Positions 35,754 through 48,010 of a stretch of 64,000 bases of DNA are shown here, piece by piece (within the stretch, counting starts at the first letter, position 1; each line of letters opens with the position of its first letter). The stretch is from Mytilus galloprovincialis. Its lineage: Eukaryota > Mollusca > Bivalvia > Mytilida > Mytilidae. The translations under genes were made by a program, and so were the position numbers. The stretch lies in contig NC_134842.1 of assembly GCF_965363235.1 (NCBI RefSeq), positions 6,413,112-6,477,111 of the forward strand, given 5' to 3'. The notes under the pieces were generated by a model. That model was not told the origin of the DNA and did no database searches. It saw only the letters and a program-made list of their open reading frames with translations.

Positions 35754-36330
35754 ATTAGTTACATAGTGTGCTAGTGACCTAATACGGTATATATGGGGTC
35801 AGTAAATTCCATATGGGGTGAGAGCGAAACTCGAATCCCCATATGGAATTTACTGACCCCATATATACCGTATTACGTCACTAGCACACTATGTAACGAA
35901 TTTATCTTACTGACTATCTTAACTTGTGAAATTAAGAATCGTGATTCTCAAAAGGAGCAAGTCTTCAATACTGTTAGCACTAAGAAAATACTTCCATTGA
36001 TCCTACAAAAACAGATGCCAACAATAACGACTTGTAAGGTTTAAATGTGTTTTATGAATTTATTTCAATCTTAATCATCAATTTCTTCGTCTGTTGGAAC
36101 TTTTAAGATTTTTTCTCAGTACCGTTTTGTTTTTTTATAAAGGGACATAACACCATTACTAACCGTGTATGAAATAAGTCCCGCTCCCTTCTTACCTAAT
36201 AAGGAATATAAAGGGACGTAACTCCACTACTAACCGTGTATGAGATAAGCCCCGCCTCCCTACTAACCTAATATCAAATATACACGGTTTGCACGCGGAC
36301 GCTTTTAACAAATCATATTCCTGGAAATGT
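35754..36330. mobile_element. Right-arm-specific insert with a near-perfect 58 bp hairpin
   Basis: The left arm lacks this about 580 bp (empty site near 6865). It opens with an inverted repeat of 58 bp arms (35761-35818 and 35837-35894) that match at all but one position around an 18 nt loop. Each arm runs from the ACATAGTGTGCTAGTGAC side to CATATGGGG. Downstream, a segment with AACCGTGTATGARATAAG and GGGACRTAAC occurs twice, about 61 bp apart (36142-36270). I could not fix the insert's right end or its target duplication. It looks like a fold-back or MITE-type element without coding capacity. Confidence 0.7.
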
Positions 36331-37852
36331 ATAGGAGGTAAGATAAAAGTTAATACATTTCATATTCAATTATAGTTGTCTCGAGCTCGAGCTCGCTTAG
36401 CTTAATTTGAGCTAGTAATAAAGCCAGATTTTTCGGGTAATTCTTGTACAAAGCAAGGAATATGGCAGCTGTATTTCAATTGTCACTATTATTTGACAGC
36501 ATTTGTTGTTGCTGTCTATTATGGGCATTTTCGTTTTTTAATTTGTCTCGAAATTCCGCAATTTTGTTAGATATATATTTTTTGCAAAATAAAACTTAAG
36601 AATAACAATAACAACTCATTTTTATTTTTCTGAAATAATCAAATCATCTTTATTGTGCTAGATGCTGTTTAACAATTTCCTTAGCTAACATCATTGGGCT
36701 AAGATTCCCTCTATATTATTTATCATATGTCCATCAAGAATATATAATAAAATATTATATAAAACTTAGTAAAATACAATTAAAAATAATACATAATATA
36801 AATACACATCAATATAGATTGATTCATTCATTTTCTTTTTTTTTTTTGCTTACAAATCGGAAAAAACAAGCTACGAAAAGCAATCCATAGAGTTGCGAAG
36901 ATTAAATTCGAAATGCTCACTGACTTGATTTGATTTGATTTCTGAGTTGTTTGAACCTTGTGTATACATGTAGATCTGATTAATGTACTATTTTTCGATA
37001 TGATTAGCTTACCTGTGATTGGTTTGTTTTTGCAATAAGTTATAACATCATACTCTACATGCTGTATGTATAATTTCTCTTGAAATATCAAGATAAACAA
37101 TTTCTCAATCTTGTATTTTAGATATATTGAAATTTGATTCAGATGTAATGAAAAGGCGTTTCTATGTTGTACATTTTATTGTTAGATTTGTTGGTTATTG
37201 TTCCATAAATGTTTACTGTTCTTATATGTTTATTTATTAGTTGAAAATTGTCAATAGCAATTCACTTGTAAATTATGTATACACTTAAAAAAAATTGTGT
37301 AACCAAATCCTCAGATACATGTAGATTGATGCACTTAATTTCTATTGCATAAAAAAGGTTATCATTGAATTTGTATTATTTGTTATGTCTTATATCTTCT
37401 TATCATATTTTTTAAATATTATATTCAAACTTGACTTCGTGAAAAAAATGTGTGTTTACGATATTAAGTAGTTTTTTAAGTAAGAATATTTTCAAATTCT
37501 TTTACCAATCAAGTCAGTCTCGGTAACTTAAATGTGAAGAAAATGGATAAGGGATGCAAGAAATGCTTTTACCAGAAATATGTTCATACCAGATCATTTT
37601 ATTTCTTGTTATATTTCTTAGATATGTATTTTTTTCAATCAGTTATAACACAGAAGTTAAAATAATATGCTATGTTTCTAAAATAAAAGAAAACGTCCAT
37701 ATTTACAAAGTTGTCAGCATGATAAATTTGATACCAAAAAGCAACAACTCTGTATTTAACTTTTTTTATATTATCACCTACATGTACCTATAATTTAAAG
37801 TTAAACCTATTTAGATTGGTTCAAGTCATCTTTATTGATAATTTGATCACAG
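36331..37852. other. Non-coding right-arm DNA
   Basis: This is the mirror of 5401-6860. A run of GAGCTC units (TCTCGAGCTCGAGCTCGC, about 36380-36397) replaces a simpler GTCTCGC in the left arm. No gene is recognised. Confidence 0.5.
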
Positions 37853-38087
37853 ACTGATTGAAAAATGTGATATTTTGCATGATAATAGTCCAACATGGAT
37901 AAAATTGGTTAGAAATTGGAAAATCATCAATATTGAAGAAAATGAATTTCACCAGCACATAATTTTTTTGTTGCACCAATTATTATTTTACTGTCGTATA
38001 AACCCAAACTTCAGGTTAAGAACACAAAGATTATTTCTAGAAATGTTTGGCTCCTCAGAGGAGTACATCCGTAAGACGATTGATAAT
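37853..38087 (+). CDS. Putative internal coding exon, unidentified (right arm)
   Basis: This is the mirrored copy of 5166-5400: 235 nt, acceptor ATTTGATCACAG, donor GTAAGA at 38088, frame open from the first full codon at 37854 to a phase-0 end. It differs from the left copy mainly by K to T in the IRKKIDN phrase (here IRKTIDN). Both copies keep the splice sites and the frame. The family is unknown to me, and no other exon of the gene was found within either arm. Confidence 0.35.
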
Positions 38088-39539
38088 GTAAGATTGTTTC
38101 GACTTTCCGTCTTTAATTTGCAATGGAGGTCGGTCTTTTTGTGAATTCCTTTTCACTGACATCATTAAAGAGAAATTGTTTCAATGACTACATGTAATGG
38201 TTATTCATTTCTCAATGTTTTGTTGCAAGTATGTCAGGTAAGGATTTTTTCAAGATAAATTGCAAACAAAACAAAAACTTGAAATTGTCTTGGTACAAAA
38301 TTATCATATATGTTTGTTATATTTTACAAAACGACAGGATAACCTATTTTCGACATTAAGATGTGCAATATCACTGATTCATAAAAAAAATCAAGACAAT
38401 ATAACTCAAGCATAATTCTGCTAATCACGTTAAAGTATATTTATGTATGTATTTTCAAGGCGATAAATATTAAAATATCAAAATATATTTTTCGAATGAA
38501 AAAAAAAACGATGAAATCCCTTAATTCTTATTTGATAATATTAACTAATGGTTCAAACATAAAAGGTTATTTTTTTACTACATGTATTGGTACAATTTAA
38601 CCTATAGGACCAGCAGATTAGTCACCAAACACATGAAATGAACGTATGTTCTGCGTATGAAACATGTAAGCACATGATCAATAAAAATATCTTCATAATG
38701 CATTTTTATCTCTAAAACCATAAATTGAGTCAATGAAGAAACGTAAACAATGAAACATGAGCCTTTTATACACGTATATATTTTCATATTTCCATATTTA
38801 TGAAATTCCATAATATTATGGTATTTCCTATGTTTACAGTAATGAACTTACGACAAATACAGAATAAAAGTGTCATGACTTGAGAGAGCCACATACAGAA
38901 GTTAGCAGGGTTTAACATGTTTGTGAATCATCCATCTAATGTTGGAGAGTAGTGTAGCAGCACTGTATTAGACCAAAATATAAAACATCGGTGGCTTGTC
39001 TAAATTATTTGTCTATAGATATTACGAAGTTTATCAAAAACAACTTGCATTAAAACGACAGACACAAATGAACGATACTAGAATACTTGCAGTTACTGAG
39101 AGTTGGTTCACAGCCAATAAAAACTTAAGAATGTTTGTCCAATCGATTTATAATTGATTACTCTGTTCTGTGTAAACAATTTCAACTGATTTCTTTATAA
39201 AATATTTCATTACTTTTCGATTATTGTCAATATATGCTATCAAATAATGAAGAAAATTTAAAGACAATTACGTTGCTCAACTTATATAACTCCAAAGTCA
39301 TTGTTAAACTGCTTATTACAAAGATGGCATAAATCAGATGTGGATACTAAAAAAATCTAAAGATCTTTACGATGTACATACAATAAGACTCTCTCATCTT
39401 GTGATTATTATAGTATTACAACATTTGACATTTCTACACTTTAAACAAGTTTTCCCATTCCAAACTAAAAATCAAATTGAAAGAATGGATATAACTTTGT
39501 TACATTTAAAATAATGGCGACCTTAGATACAAATATCTT
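38088..39539. other. Non-coding right-arm DNA
   Basis: This is the mirror of 3701-5165. I see nothing beyond short unsupported open stretches. Confidence 0.5.
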
Positions 39540-40650
39540 GTCTTGGGGAAAGATACATCATCCTTTGTAAAGAACCACTCATATTCAAACAAAACATTCT
39601 CTGAAGCTGACATTATCAAGATGCTTGATTTCTTGATTGACAACATATTTGTTACGTTTTTCAACAGATTGTCGGAATTCTAATGGGAACCAATTGTGCC
39701 CCTCTTCTTGCCGACTTGTTTCTTTATTATTATGAGGCTGACAGGAATTTCTTAGCAAAAATGATAAGAATTTAGCAATATCCTTTAACTTTACGTTCCG
39801 CTATATAGATGCTGTTCTCTCACTAAATAATACAAAATTGGGTGAGTATGTTTAACGAATCTATCCCATCGAACTACATGTAGAGATAAGGGATACTACA
39901 GTTACAGTTAATTTTGCCTCATATCTTGACTTACATCTAGAAAATGACAATGAGGGTCGGTTGAAAACAAAACTTTACGACAAATAAAGGCAACAGTAGT
40001 ATACCGCTGAAATTCATAAATCGATTGAGAAAAAAAACAAATCTGGGTTACAAACTAAAACTGAGGAAAACGCATCAAATATTAGAAGATAACTACGACA
40101 CAACATAAACATAACATCAAAATGTAACACACACGGAAACGAACTATAATAAAACAATGGCCATTTTCTTAACTTGGTGCAGGACATTTATTAGAAAAAA
40201 AAATGGTGGGTTGAACGTGGTTCTGTGGCATGTCAAAAATCTCGCTTTTACGACAATCTTAAATATAATATTAAAATGATAATATTAAAAAAATGACATT
40301 AAAAAGATATCATTAAAATGATAACATTACATGACAAAAGAGATGATTTCAGCTTCTGAATTGTGAACTTTCCTTTTCTATATAGTAACATCCCAGCAGC
40401 GCCTGGAAACGGAGAACATATCTCCAAATTGATACGATATTCCCGGACTTGTGTTTTCTATCGTGATGTCCTTGAACGAGGATTGATGCTCACATGGAAG
40501 CTATTAAACCAAGAGTTCCGAATGGTGAAGTTGAAATCTTCCCTTCGTAAATTTTACGGACACGATTTTATTGACCGTTATGGAATAACCGTTTCACAGA
40601 TGATATCGGATATGTTCCATATGTCGTAACTACAATACCCGTTCCTTTTC
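39540..40650 (+). mobile_element. Penelope-like reverse transcriptase fossil with a nested repeat (right arm)
   Basis: This is the mirror of 2605-3700. About 39540-39985 encodes remnants such as ADIIKMLDFLIDNIFVTF, MGTNCAPLLADLF and FRYID. About 40326-40629 encodes FPFLYSNIPAAPGNGEHIS, LKSSLRKFYGHDFIDRYG and an end at ISDMFHMS. A dispersed repeat (about 39990-40325) sits between them. The element is broken in several places, with the same nesting as on the left, so it decayed before the palindrome formed. Confidence 0.6.
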
Positions 40651-42076
40651 ACGAATGTGACCTACTTACTGTTCAGACATGGCGTTGTCAGATGATTTTT
40701 AATCTATGAGTTTTCTCCATAGTTTGCAAATGTTTTCTGTCATATTAATAACGTTTTATATTTACTCATTATAAACAGGTATATTTGAATATAATGTATT
40801 GCAGTGTGAGAGGTTTCCTCTGAGAAAAAAAAAGAAAAATTAGTTCAGCTATTTTAAAAGATGGAAATTTCAGGTTATACAACTGTCAATGGAGAATAAG
40901 AAAGTACCTAGGCCAATAATATGTAATCAATCTATCACTTGATTAGACATAATTGAAATAAAAACAAAAGCTGTATCTCATTGATTACAAGTCTATGATC
41001 ATCTAATAAGTAGAGACACGAATGTTGTTGAGAAGTCTGTGTTCTTTATTGAAATTCATAAACAATATACATTTTTAGTGTCAGAAAGTGAAACATGTAA
41101 TTATTACCGAACAAAAACTTTAATGCATTGGTTCATTGTCAAAAGGGTTTTATATGCCTTCTTAACTTTGATATAATAAGATGATGAAAAATCAACTCTT
41201 GATCTAGATTATAAGCTAAAATTATAACTTTTATTGAAAATTATGCTTTAAGGAATTTTATTACAATTAAGCTTACCACTTCAATTTCGTACAGAACTTA
41301 ACTTACTACACGCGACTGCAAGCTGTGTATGTCTATGGGATAGGGACACATTATTTTAAAGTTTTTATTTCAATTTACAACGGAACAATCATCTCATTTG
41401 TAAGTATCATCAGGAAGGGTATACTTAAAGATGAACATCATTCCCATAGTGTTAGAAAATCTATACTTAACACAGGAAACATTTTCGGTTTGCAGGAATG
41501 TTATCAAATTTCTCATTTTTTTATGTACCATAAGGATTGGTAGTTTAACATCAGTCAGCATCTAATTGTTTGATTTTAAATAGTGACGGATGTCCTTGAA
41601 AGCTTTCAATATAATTTAATTTTGAACTGAAAAACATCTCGATTGTAATTATCCACAGGAAGCATACACTAAAAGATGAATAGCAAACCAATAGTGTTGG
41701 AAAATTTATACGTTAACAGAAAAAAAGTCTTGATTACTATTAGTAGGAATGTTTTCAAAATAAAGTGAACACAATAAGTGTTAGGCTAAACAGATTTAGA
41801 GGTTAAGCCTAATACATTGAAAACATCCACCACCACACAAATTAGAAATAATTAGTAATTCTGCGAGATAAATAATAGCAAGTTATTAAGACATAATGTA
41901 AAACAACAATAAGGTTAGAACTACGGGATGACTTGTATAAGGATCTTACCTCCCTTGAATTGTAATGGCAGCCTCCAGTGAGCGCCGGTAAAAATCTGAA
42001 TTGCTTCGGAATTTGACGATTGTATCCAAAGTAATATAGTTATTTAATGAAATGAAGTAGTAATAACACTTATTAA
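40651..42076. other. Non-coding right-arm DNA before the LINE ORF1
   Basis: This is the mirror of 1126-2600, with two copies of the roughly 200 bp repeat (about 41330-41720). Part of 41900-42076 may be the 5' UTR of the LINE that follows; its start cannot be placed. Confidence 0.5.
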
Positions 42077-43998
42077 CGATCAGGACCCAAAGGCAAGCGT
42101 TCTCTTACTGAAGAAAGTGATACACATTTGTACGATGAGGCAGCACACATGATAGCATTTCGTATTCCTCATCCAAAGCTAGCAACTTGGATCAAAAGTC
42201 TATCGCTATTGTATTATGAACACTGTGGTAAATCGTCTGATTATGTTGTGAGTTGGTTCGATGACCCTGAAAACTGGTCTACAAAGAATTCTGGAAATAA
42301 ATCCATCTGTGTAGAAATATCAACAAAAGCAGATGTTGACTCTTTATTGTACAAAATCACCCTATTTGTAAACACAGGCTTAGTGCAAGTGCAAGGATAT
42401 CATAAAGATACTTTTGTAGATAAAGATTTCCCAGTCCTTGTTAAGCTGGTTAACATAATTTATATGGCAACTAATACAGACGAATCTGGGTCATGTAAAA
42501 TAAACACAACCCAAAGTGGAAGTGCAACTGACTTAAGTGAACAAACAAATATTAAACAAATGTCAACATTGATTGACAATAATAATAAAAAAGATTTAGC
42601 ATCTCATAACGACAGGACAGTTTCCAAAGACAATCAGGTCAGGTGCATGAAACAAACGATATAAGTCAGTCAGATATGAATGTTGCACATTTTCAACCCG
42701 ACCAGATGTTTAGTAGGATGGAGGCCAGATTCACATTGGCGCTTGGCAAAATTTTTATGCAGCAATCTGATTTATTCAATTCGAAATTTCAATTGATGGA
42801 GCATTATTACAAACAATCTATAGAAACAAACAACAATTTTAAAATGTTGCAAGATACTATCACTACCATACTTAAACCTACAAGTGATAATGACAAACTC
42901 GCTGCTCGTATAGTCTCTCTTGAAAAAGAAAATATCATCTTAAAGTCATCTGTTAATGAATTTAAAAACACATCTGCCATTAATATTGAATGTTGGAAAT
43001 CTAAAATTGAAACTCAAAAGTCCCAAATGGAGCTAAAATCTCAGGACACAAGAATTAAAGACCTACACAGTGGCATTTCTGATCTACAAACTAAGCTAAA
43101 CAATAAGATCAGTAAAATTAAGAGATGGCTTCAGCTTATAATTCAGTATCTGAAAATTTGAAACATAAAGAAGATGAAGTACTTAGTCTAAAATTACATT
43201 TGAGTCAAGACAATACAAACGATTTTCAGGAAGTGAAACTAAAACATCCTAAAACAAGAAATACAAAACATGTTGTTCTAATTGGTACACCCAACATTAA
43301 GGGGATTGACCCAAATAAACTTTCGTCCAAATACTCTGCAGAAAAACATGAGGCATTCACATTAGAGCAAACTGATCATGTTATATAGGAGCTAGAAGTT
43401 ACACCGGATATTTTAGTTTTGCATTCTTTATCAAATGCTGTTCGATCTACCCCAAATGAAAAGAGCATTGAATATCTACATACAATCATTGATAGTGCTA
43501 AAGAGAAATTTAATGATACCAAAATAGTAATTTCTCTCCAAACTCCAAGACCCGACGAGGAGTCCTTAAATAATAAGGTACAAATTTTGAGTTTAATGGC
43601 AAAGGAAGATCTCAGGAATGAACCAAATGTAGAGATATGCGACAACAGTAATATGGCATTTAAAGGGAGTGCTCTCCAAAAATTTTTGGATCCCAAAGAC
43701 AATTATCATCTTTCGTTAAATGGCACTAAAATGTTGGCATCTAACATTAGAGACACAATAGACCGGATTCTTGGCCTCCCCCCGAGAACTCTCATGAAAC
43801 GTAACGTTAACAAATACAATTATACACCGCCTAGAGGCCAACGTGACAATACAAATGATTTTTTTGCCAGATGATGATTCACAACAGTATATGTACTACA
43901 GAGGCCGAGGCCAGAGATATAGAGGCGGAAGAGGGAACAATCATCAGTTTCGAGGCAATCGCGGTTATCACCGCAGGGGATATTACAATTTAAAGGCA
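42077..43998 (+). pseudogene. LINE ORF1: coiled coil, SGNH-hydrolase-like domain, RGG tail
   Basis: Domain order: an N-terminal region (42077-42540; HPKLATWIKSLSLLYYE, VQVQGYHKDTF), a polar linker, a coiled coil (about 42676-43130), an SGNH-like domain (about 43255-43790) and an Arg/Gly-rich tail (43860-43985; RGRGQRYRGGRG). The SGNH region has VVLIGTPNIKGI, where Pro stands in the place of the usual nucleophile Ser, and DNYHLSLNGTKM, the Asp-x-x-His end block. Such ORF1 proteins bind element RNA; the hydrolase part may act on lipids or be structural. Breaks: frameshifts near 42650, 43140 and 43850 and a stop at 43386-43388. The RGG tail would add nucleic-acid binding. Confidence 0.8.
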
Positions 43999-44251
43999 AA
44001 GCAACTTTTTTGCGTTAATTTCTGCCAAATATATACAAACATTTATATTGTATTGTATTGTATTATTAATTTGAATTTAGTTTTGAACTTAACATATCTG
44101 TTTGGGAATTTTTAATTTTTTTGTGTGTGTTTATATTTCATATAACATCTTGTGAATTACACAAGGTTTATTTTATTTTTTTCTCCCAAATTACTTGAAT
44201 ATTTTAGTACACATTTTAACAACACTATTTCTTAAACATTAAATTGAAGTA

Positions 44252-47200
44252 ATGAATAAGCACAAGAATATTCTATTATCTAATTTATCTTTTTGTGTTT
44301 GGAATGTTGGGGGCTTAATTTCTAAATCCTACAATAATTACATGACCCCTCATTTCTAAAACAGATCATTCATTATGATATTATACTATTGACAAAAACA
44401 CATTTGGGATATAACACCCCTATTAGTGTTCAGGGATACAATTTTTTCCCAGTTTGTAGAGTACAGTCCTCTAATTCAAGATTTTATGGGGGCCTTGTTA
44501 TACTAATAAAGAATATTATCTGTCCAGGCATAAACATTTTGCAAAATACCAGTAAAGATTATCAGTGGATTAAACTGAATAAGAATTTTTTTAATCTAAC
44601 AAATGATATATATCTGTGTCTAGCCCATATAATTCCAAGTATGTCAAGTTATTTACATCAGTCTGATGATGATGTAATAGATAGTATTGAAAGGGATATG
44701 ACATGCACTTATAAACAGTTAGGAGATATTATATTATGTGGTGATTTGAATGTTCGGTCAGGACCAGAGCCAGACTTTATACAAAATGATGTTTATGATA
44801 CTCATTTACCTATATATAATGATTATGATTGTGATACTATTCAAGATGTAAGACATAGTTATGATAGTAAGGTTGATGTTAGAGGTAGACAGTTATTAGA
44901 TTTATGTTTATCTACAAAAATGAGAATTTTAAATGGAAGAGTATTGGGAGATTTGTTTGGTAAATTTACATGCCATAAACCCACAGGATCAGATTATGTT
45001 ATTGTTTCAGAGGCACTTTTACCTAAAATTTTATCTTTCAAAATATCAGATTTCATCCCAAATTTTTCAGATTGTCATTGTAAGTTGTCTTTTGGAATTT
45101 TAGCAACTTATTTTTCACATTTATCTATTAATAAATTTAAAATGAATGCATTTCCAGGTGGTTATAAGGACAAAATCATCAACAAGTCAATTTCAAGATG
45201 CACTTTGCCACCCTGTTTGCAAATCTCTTTTAAATAATTTCATGAATCATGAATATGACAATGAAGATTCAGAGAGAGCAGTTCCTGATTTTTTAAACAT
45301 AATAAATGTTGCTGCTACAAAGGCAAATATTTTTCGCCATAAATCATCTAAAAAAAGAAAACCTAATTGTAAATGGTTTGATTCTGATTTAGGTGTAAAG
45401 AGGAAAATTCTAGTATCTAAAGGAGAATTATTGTAAAAATTTCCGTATGATCGTATTGTCAGAGGTTCATATTATAAATGCTACAGAGAGTATAATAAAT
45501 TGCGTAAATATAAAATGCGCACATTTAAACAGTCCATCCTGAAAAGCCTTGGCAATTTAAGAGATTCTGATCCAAAACAATACTGGAAACTTATAATATT
45601 AATTCTTTAAAGGAGTCTACAGATGATAGTAAAGGAAAGTCAGTAGAACCAGAAGTCTGGTTTAATCATTTTTCAGATTTGAATAAATCTCCTTCAATTA
45701 GTGAGACAAGAATTAAAAAAATTAACTCTAAAATAGAAAATATGGAAAAAAATAAAACTTTTTGTGAATTAGATTATAGATTCTCTACTAAAGAAATATT
45801 TGAATCAATATCTAAACTCAAAAGTGGTAAAGCCCCAGGTTGTGGATGGTATACATGTACCTAACGAGATGCTAAAGGCAGGAAGTTTAGTTCTAAATCC
45901 TTAAATTCAGAAACTGTTTAATCATGTTTTTTCATCTGGTATTTATCCAATGCAGTGGTCATCAGTCTATTTATCTGCTGTTTTTAAGTCTGGTGATCCA
46001 AGTAAACCAGATAATTATCGTGGCATTGCCGTTAACTCTTGTGTTGGCAAATTGTTTAACTCTGTTTTAAAATTGATAATGAAATGACTCCATGTTTTAA
46101 ATCATTTATAGGGGTTAGACAAGGTGATGTTTTAAGCCCAAATATTTTTTAAATATTTATCAATGATCAACCTGACAAGTTTTTATCTTGTCCTGATCCA
46201 GTAAATATTAATAACCGTAGAGTAGATTGTCTTATGTATGCTGATGATGTAGTAATTTTTTCAGAAACACAGGAAGGCTTGCAAAAGAGATTTAATATGT
46301 TGCATGAATATTGTTTAGAATGGTGTTTTGATGTAAATTTAAAAAAGACAAAAAGTGTAATTATTAACAAGCCAGGAAAATTTTTAAAATGCTGTTTACA
46401 TTTTGGAGGTAAAGAGATCGAAAGTGCAAAATTATATAGATATCTTGGAATCACATTTACATCTAGTGGTATATTTAAGCAGTGTAAAGATGAATTATAC
46501 AACAAATCTTTAAAAGCTTGTTTTAAGCTACAGAGATGCTTGTCATCATCTAACCCTAGTATTGCCACTTTTTTACATCTTTATGATCATACAATTAAAC
46601 CCATACTATTATATGGCAGTGAAATATGGGGAATGTTTAGAACGGATTCAGCTGCTTGTAAAAAAGATAATGATTCTATATTAGAAAAAGTCTTTGGTCA
46701 GGATTCTTCTGAAAAAGCTCATACCAAATTTATGAAATATATTCTTGTTGTAAACAGAAAGTCAAGTAATATAGCTGTAATGTCAGAGCTTGGTAGATTT
46801 CCTATGTATTTTACTATCATTTTATCAATGTTAAAATATTGTCATAGACTGGAACATTTGAAAGAAGGATTATTATTTGATGCATTTATATGTTGTAAAC
46901 AGTTACATAGCTCTAATGTAAATACATGGTATTCTAGTATAGATTATATTCAGAGAGAGATTGAATTACCAAATTTTGACCAATCAATTGGTTCTTTATG
47001 TCAGTATGTTAAAAATAAACTATGTAAAAGTTATTTCACATTTTGGAATAAACTTAAGTATCAAACAATAAACTCCCAAAAAGTGAATCTTGGTACTTAT
47101 TTTTCTATAAAAAATTGTTTTAAAAAAGAAAAATATTTAGAATTGCAGGACTTCAAAAAAGGACAGTCAATTTGTAAATTAAGAATAAGTGTTCACTCTC

Positions 47201-47397
47201 TAAAAATTTAGACAGACAGATATTCAAAAAAGCATATAGAAAGATCTGAGCGTCTTTGTTCTAATTGCTCACTTGGTAAAGTTGAAGATGAGCTTCATTT
47301 CTTATTAGAATGCCCTCTTTATGATATTCAAAGGGACGATTTTTTTCAAGACATTTCTAACAATTGTTGTAATTTTATAAATTTAAATAAATCTTAA
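44252..47397 (+). pseudogene. LINE ORF2: APE endonuclease and reverse transcriptase, RT core deleted
   Basis: It starts at the ATG at 44252 (FCVWNVGGLISK follows). The endonuclease shows LTKTHLGY, YGGLVILI, IILCGDLNVRSG and, near its end, SDYVIVS and FSDCHCKLSF. The reverse transcriptase shows KLKSGKAPG near 45830, PDNYRGIAVNS near 46010, GVRQGDVLSPNIF near 46120 and CLMYADDVVIF near 46240. Between about 46075 and 46100 the block with the first catalytic Asp (FxDxxKAF) is missing, a deletion of roughly 100 codons. The C-terminal region has LLYGSEIWG and a CSNCSLGKVEDELHFLLEC knuckle. Other breaks include a stop near 44360, a frameshift near 45200 and a stop near 45435. It cannot be active. 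Confidence 0.88.
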
Positions 47398-47721
47398 ATT
47401 GTTATGGCTCTTGACCCAAGAAAATGTCACTCTTATGGAAAAACTGGGCTGTTATATTTGTGACTGTTTTGAATTAAGGAGATCAGGTATGAACACTGAC
47501 ACTAAGTCAAGTAAATAATTTGAGAATAAATACATATACATGTATAATGTAATTTTATTATTCTTTTATTCACAATATATATGTGGTTTTTAGCTTGATT
47601 CTGACCAATGCTTATATTCCAAATATATATGTATATGCCTCTATTGTTGTTGTTACCAATTATGTAAATCAATTGTATCTGATTTTATGCCCTTTATGGC
47701 CCCTGTAATTTGAGAAATAAA

Positions 47722-47747
47722 AATATTCTATTCTATTCTATTCTATA
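47722..47747 (+). repeat. ATTCT repeat tail of the LINE
   Basis: After GAGAAATAAAA come about four ATTCT units and then unrelated DNA. A short-repeat tail in place of poly(A) is usual for CR1/L2-type LINEs and marks the 3' end of the element. Confidence 0.8.
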
Positions 47748-47775
47748 AGGCTACCAATCATATGATTACAATACA

Positions 47776-48010
47776 AAAGCAACACGACGGGTGCCACATG
47801 TGCAGCAGGATCTGCTTACCCTTCCGGAGCACCTGAGATCACCCCTAATTTTTGGTGTTGTTTGTGTTGCTTATTCTTTAGTTTTCTATGTTGTGTCATG
47901 TGTACTATTGTTTGCCTGTTTGTCTTTTTCTTCTTTAGCTATGGCGTTGTCAGTTTATTTTCGATTTACGAGTTTGACTGTCCCTCTGGTATCTTTCGTC
48001 CCTCTTTTAA
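47776..48010 (+). repeat. Dispersed repeat (ACACGACGG...GTCCCTCTGGTATC family), third copy
   Basis: It matches 20398-20640 in the same orientation, with the phrases AGCAACACGACGG, GATCACCCCTAATTTTTGG and GGCGTTGTCAGTTTATTTTC. Its open frame (47791-48033) is a by-product of the repeat. Confidence 0.75.

Larger units (their letters stand above)
26308..42655 (-). repeat. Right arm of the giant inverted repeat
   Basis: This is the reverse-complement partner of 1-25596. It runs from about 26308, in a dispersed repeat whose mirrored copy ends the left arm, to at least 42655. Its 16.3 kb lacks the solo LTR, the 1.5 kb tandem duplication, the LINE and the 1.2 kb hairpin-ended element found on the left, so it often shows the empty site. 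It has its own insertions at about 35754-36330 and a 238 bp tandem duplication at 28443-28918. After 42655 the sequence continues through a LINE, so the window cannot show whether the palindrome stops there. Confidence 0.96.
42077..47747 (+). mobile_element. CR1/L2-like LINE with SGNH-type ORF1
   Basis: This is a non-LTR retrotransposon of at least 5.7 kb with ORF1 (N-terminal domain, coiled coil, SGNH-like domain, RGG tail), ORF2 (APE endonuclease, reverse transcriptase, Cys/His knuckle) and a 3' end with an ATTCT repeat tail (47722-47747). SGNH-type ORF1 proteins and short-repeat tails are known in the CR1/L2 group. Both ORFs carry several frameshifts and stops, and part of the reverse transcriptase is deleted, so this copy is old and dead. 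Its first about 580 bp lie inside the palindrome. The exact 5' end was not found. Confidence 0.85.
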
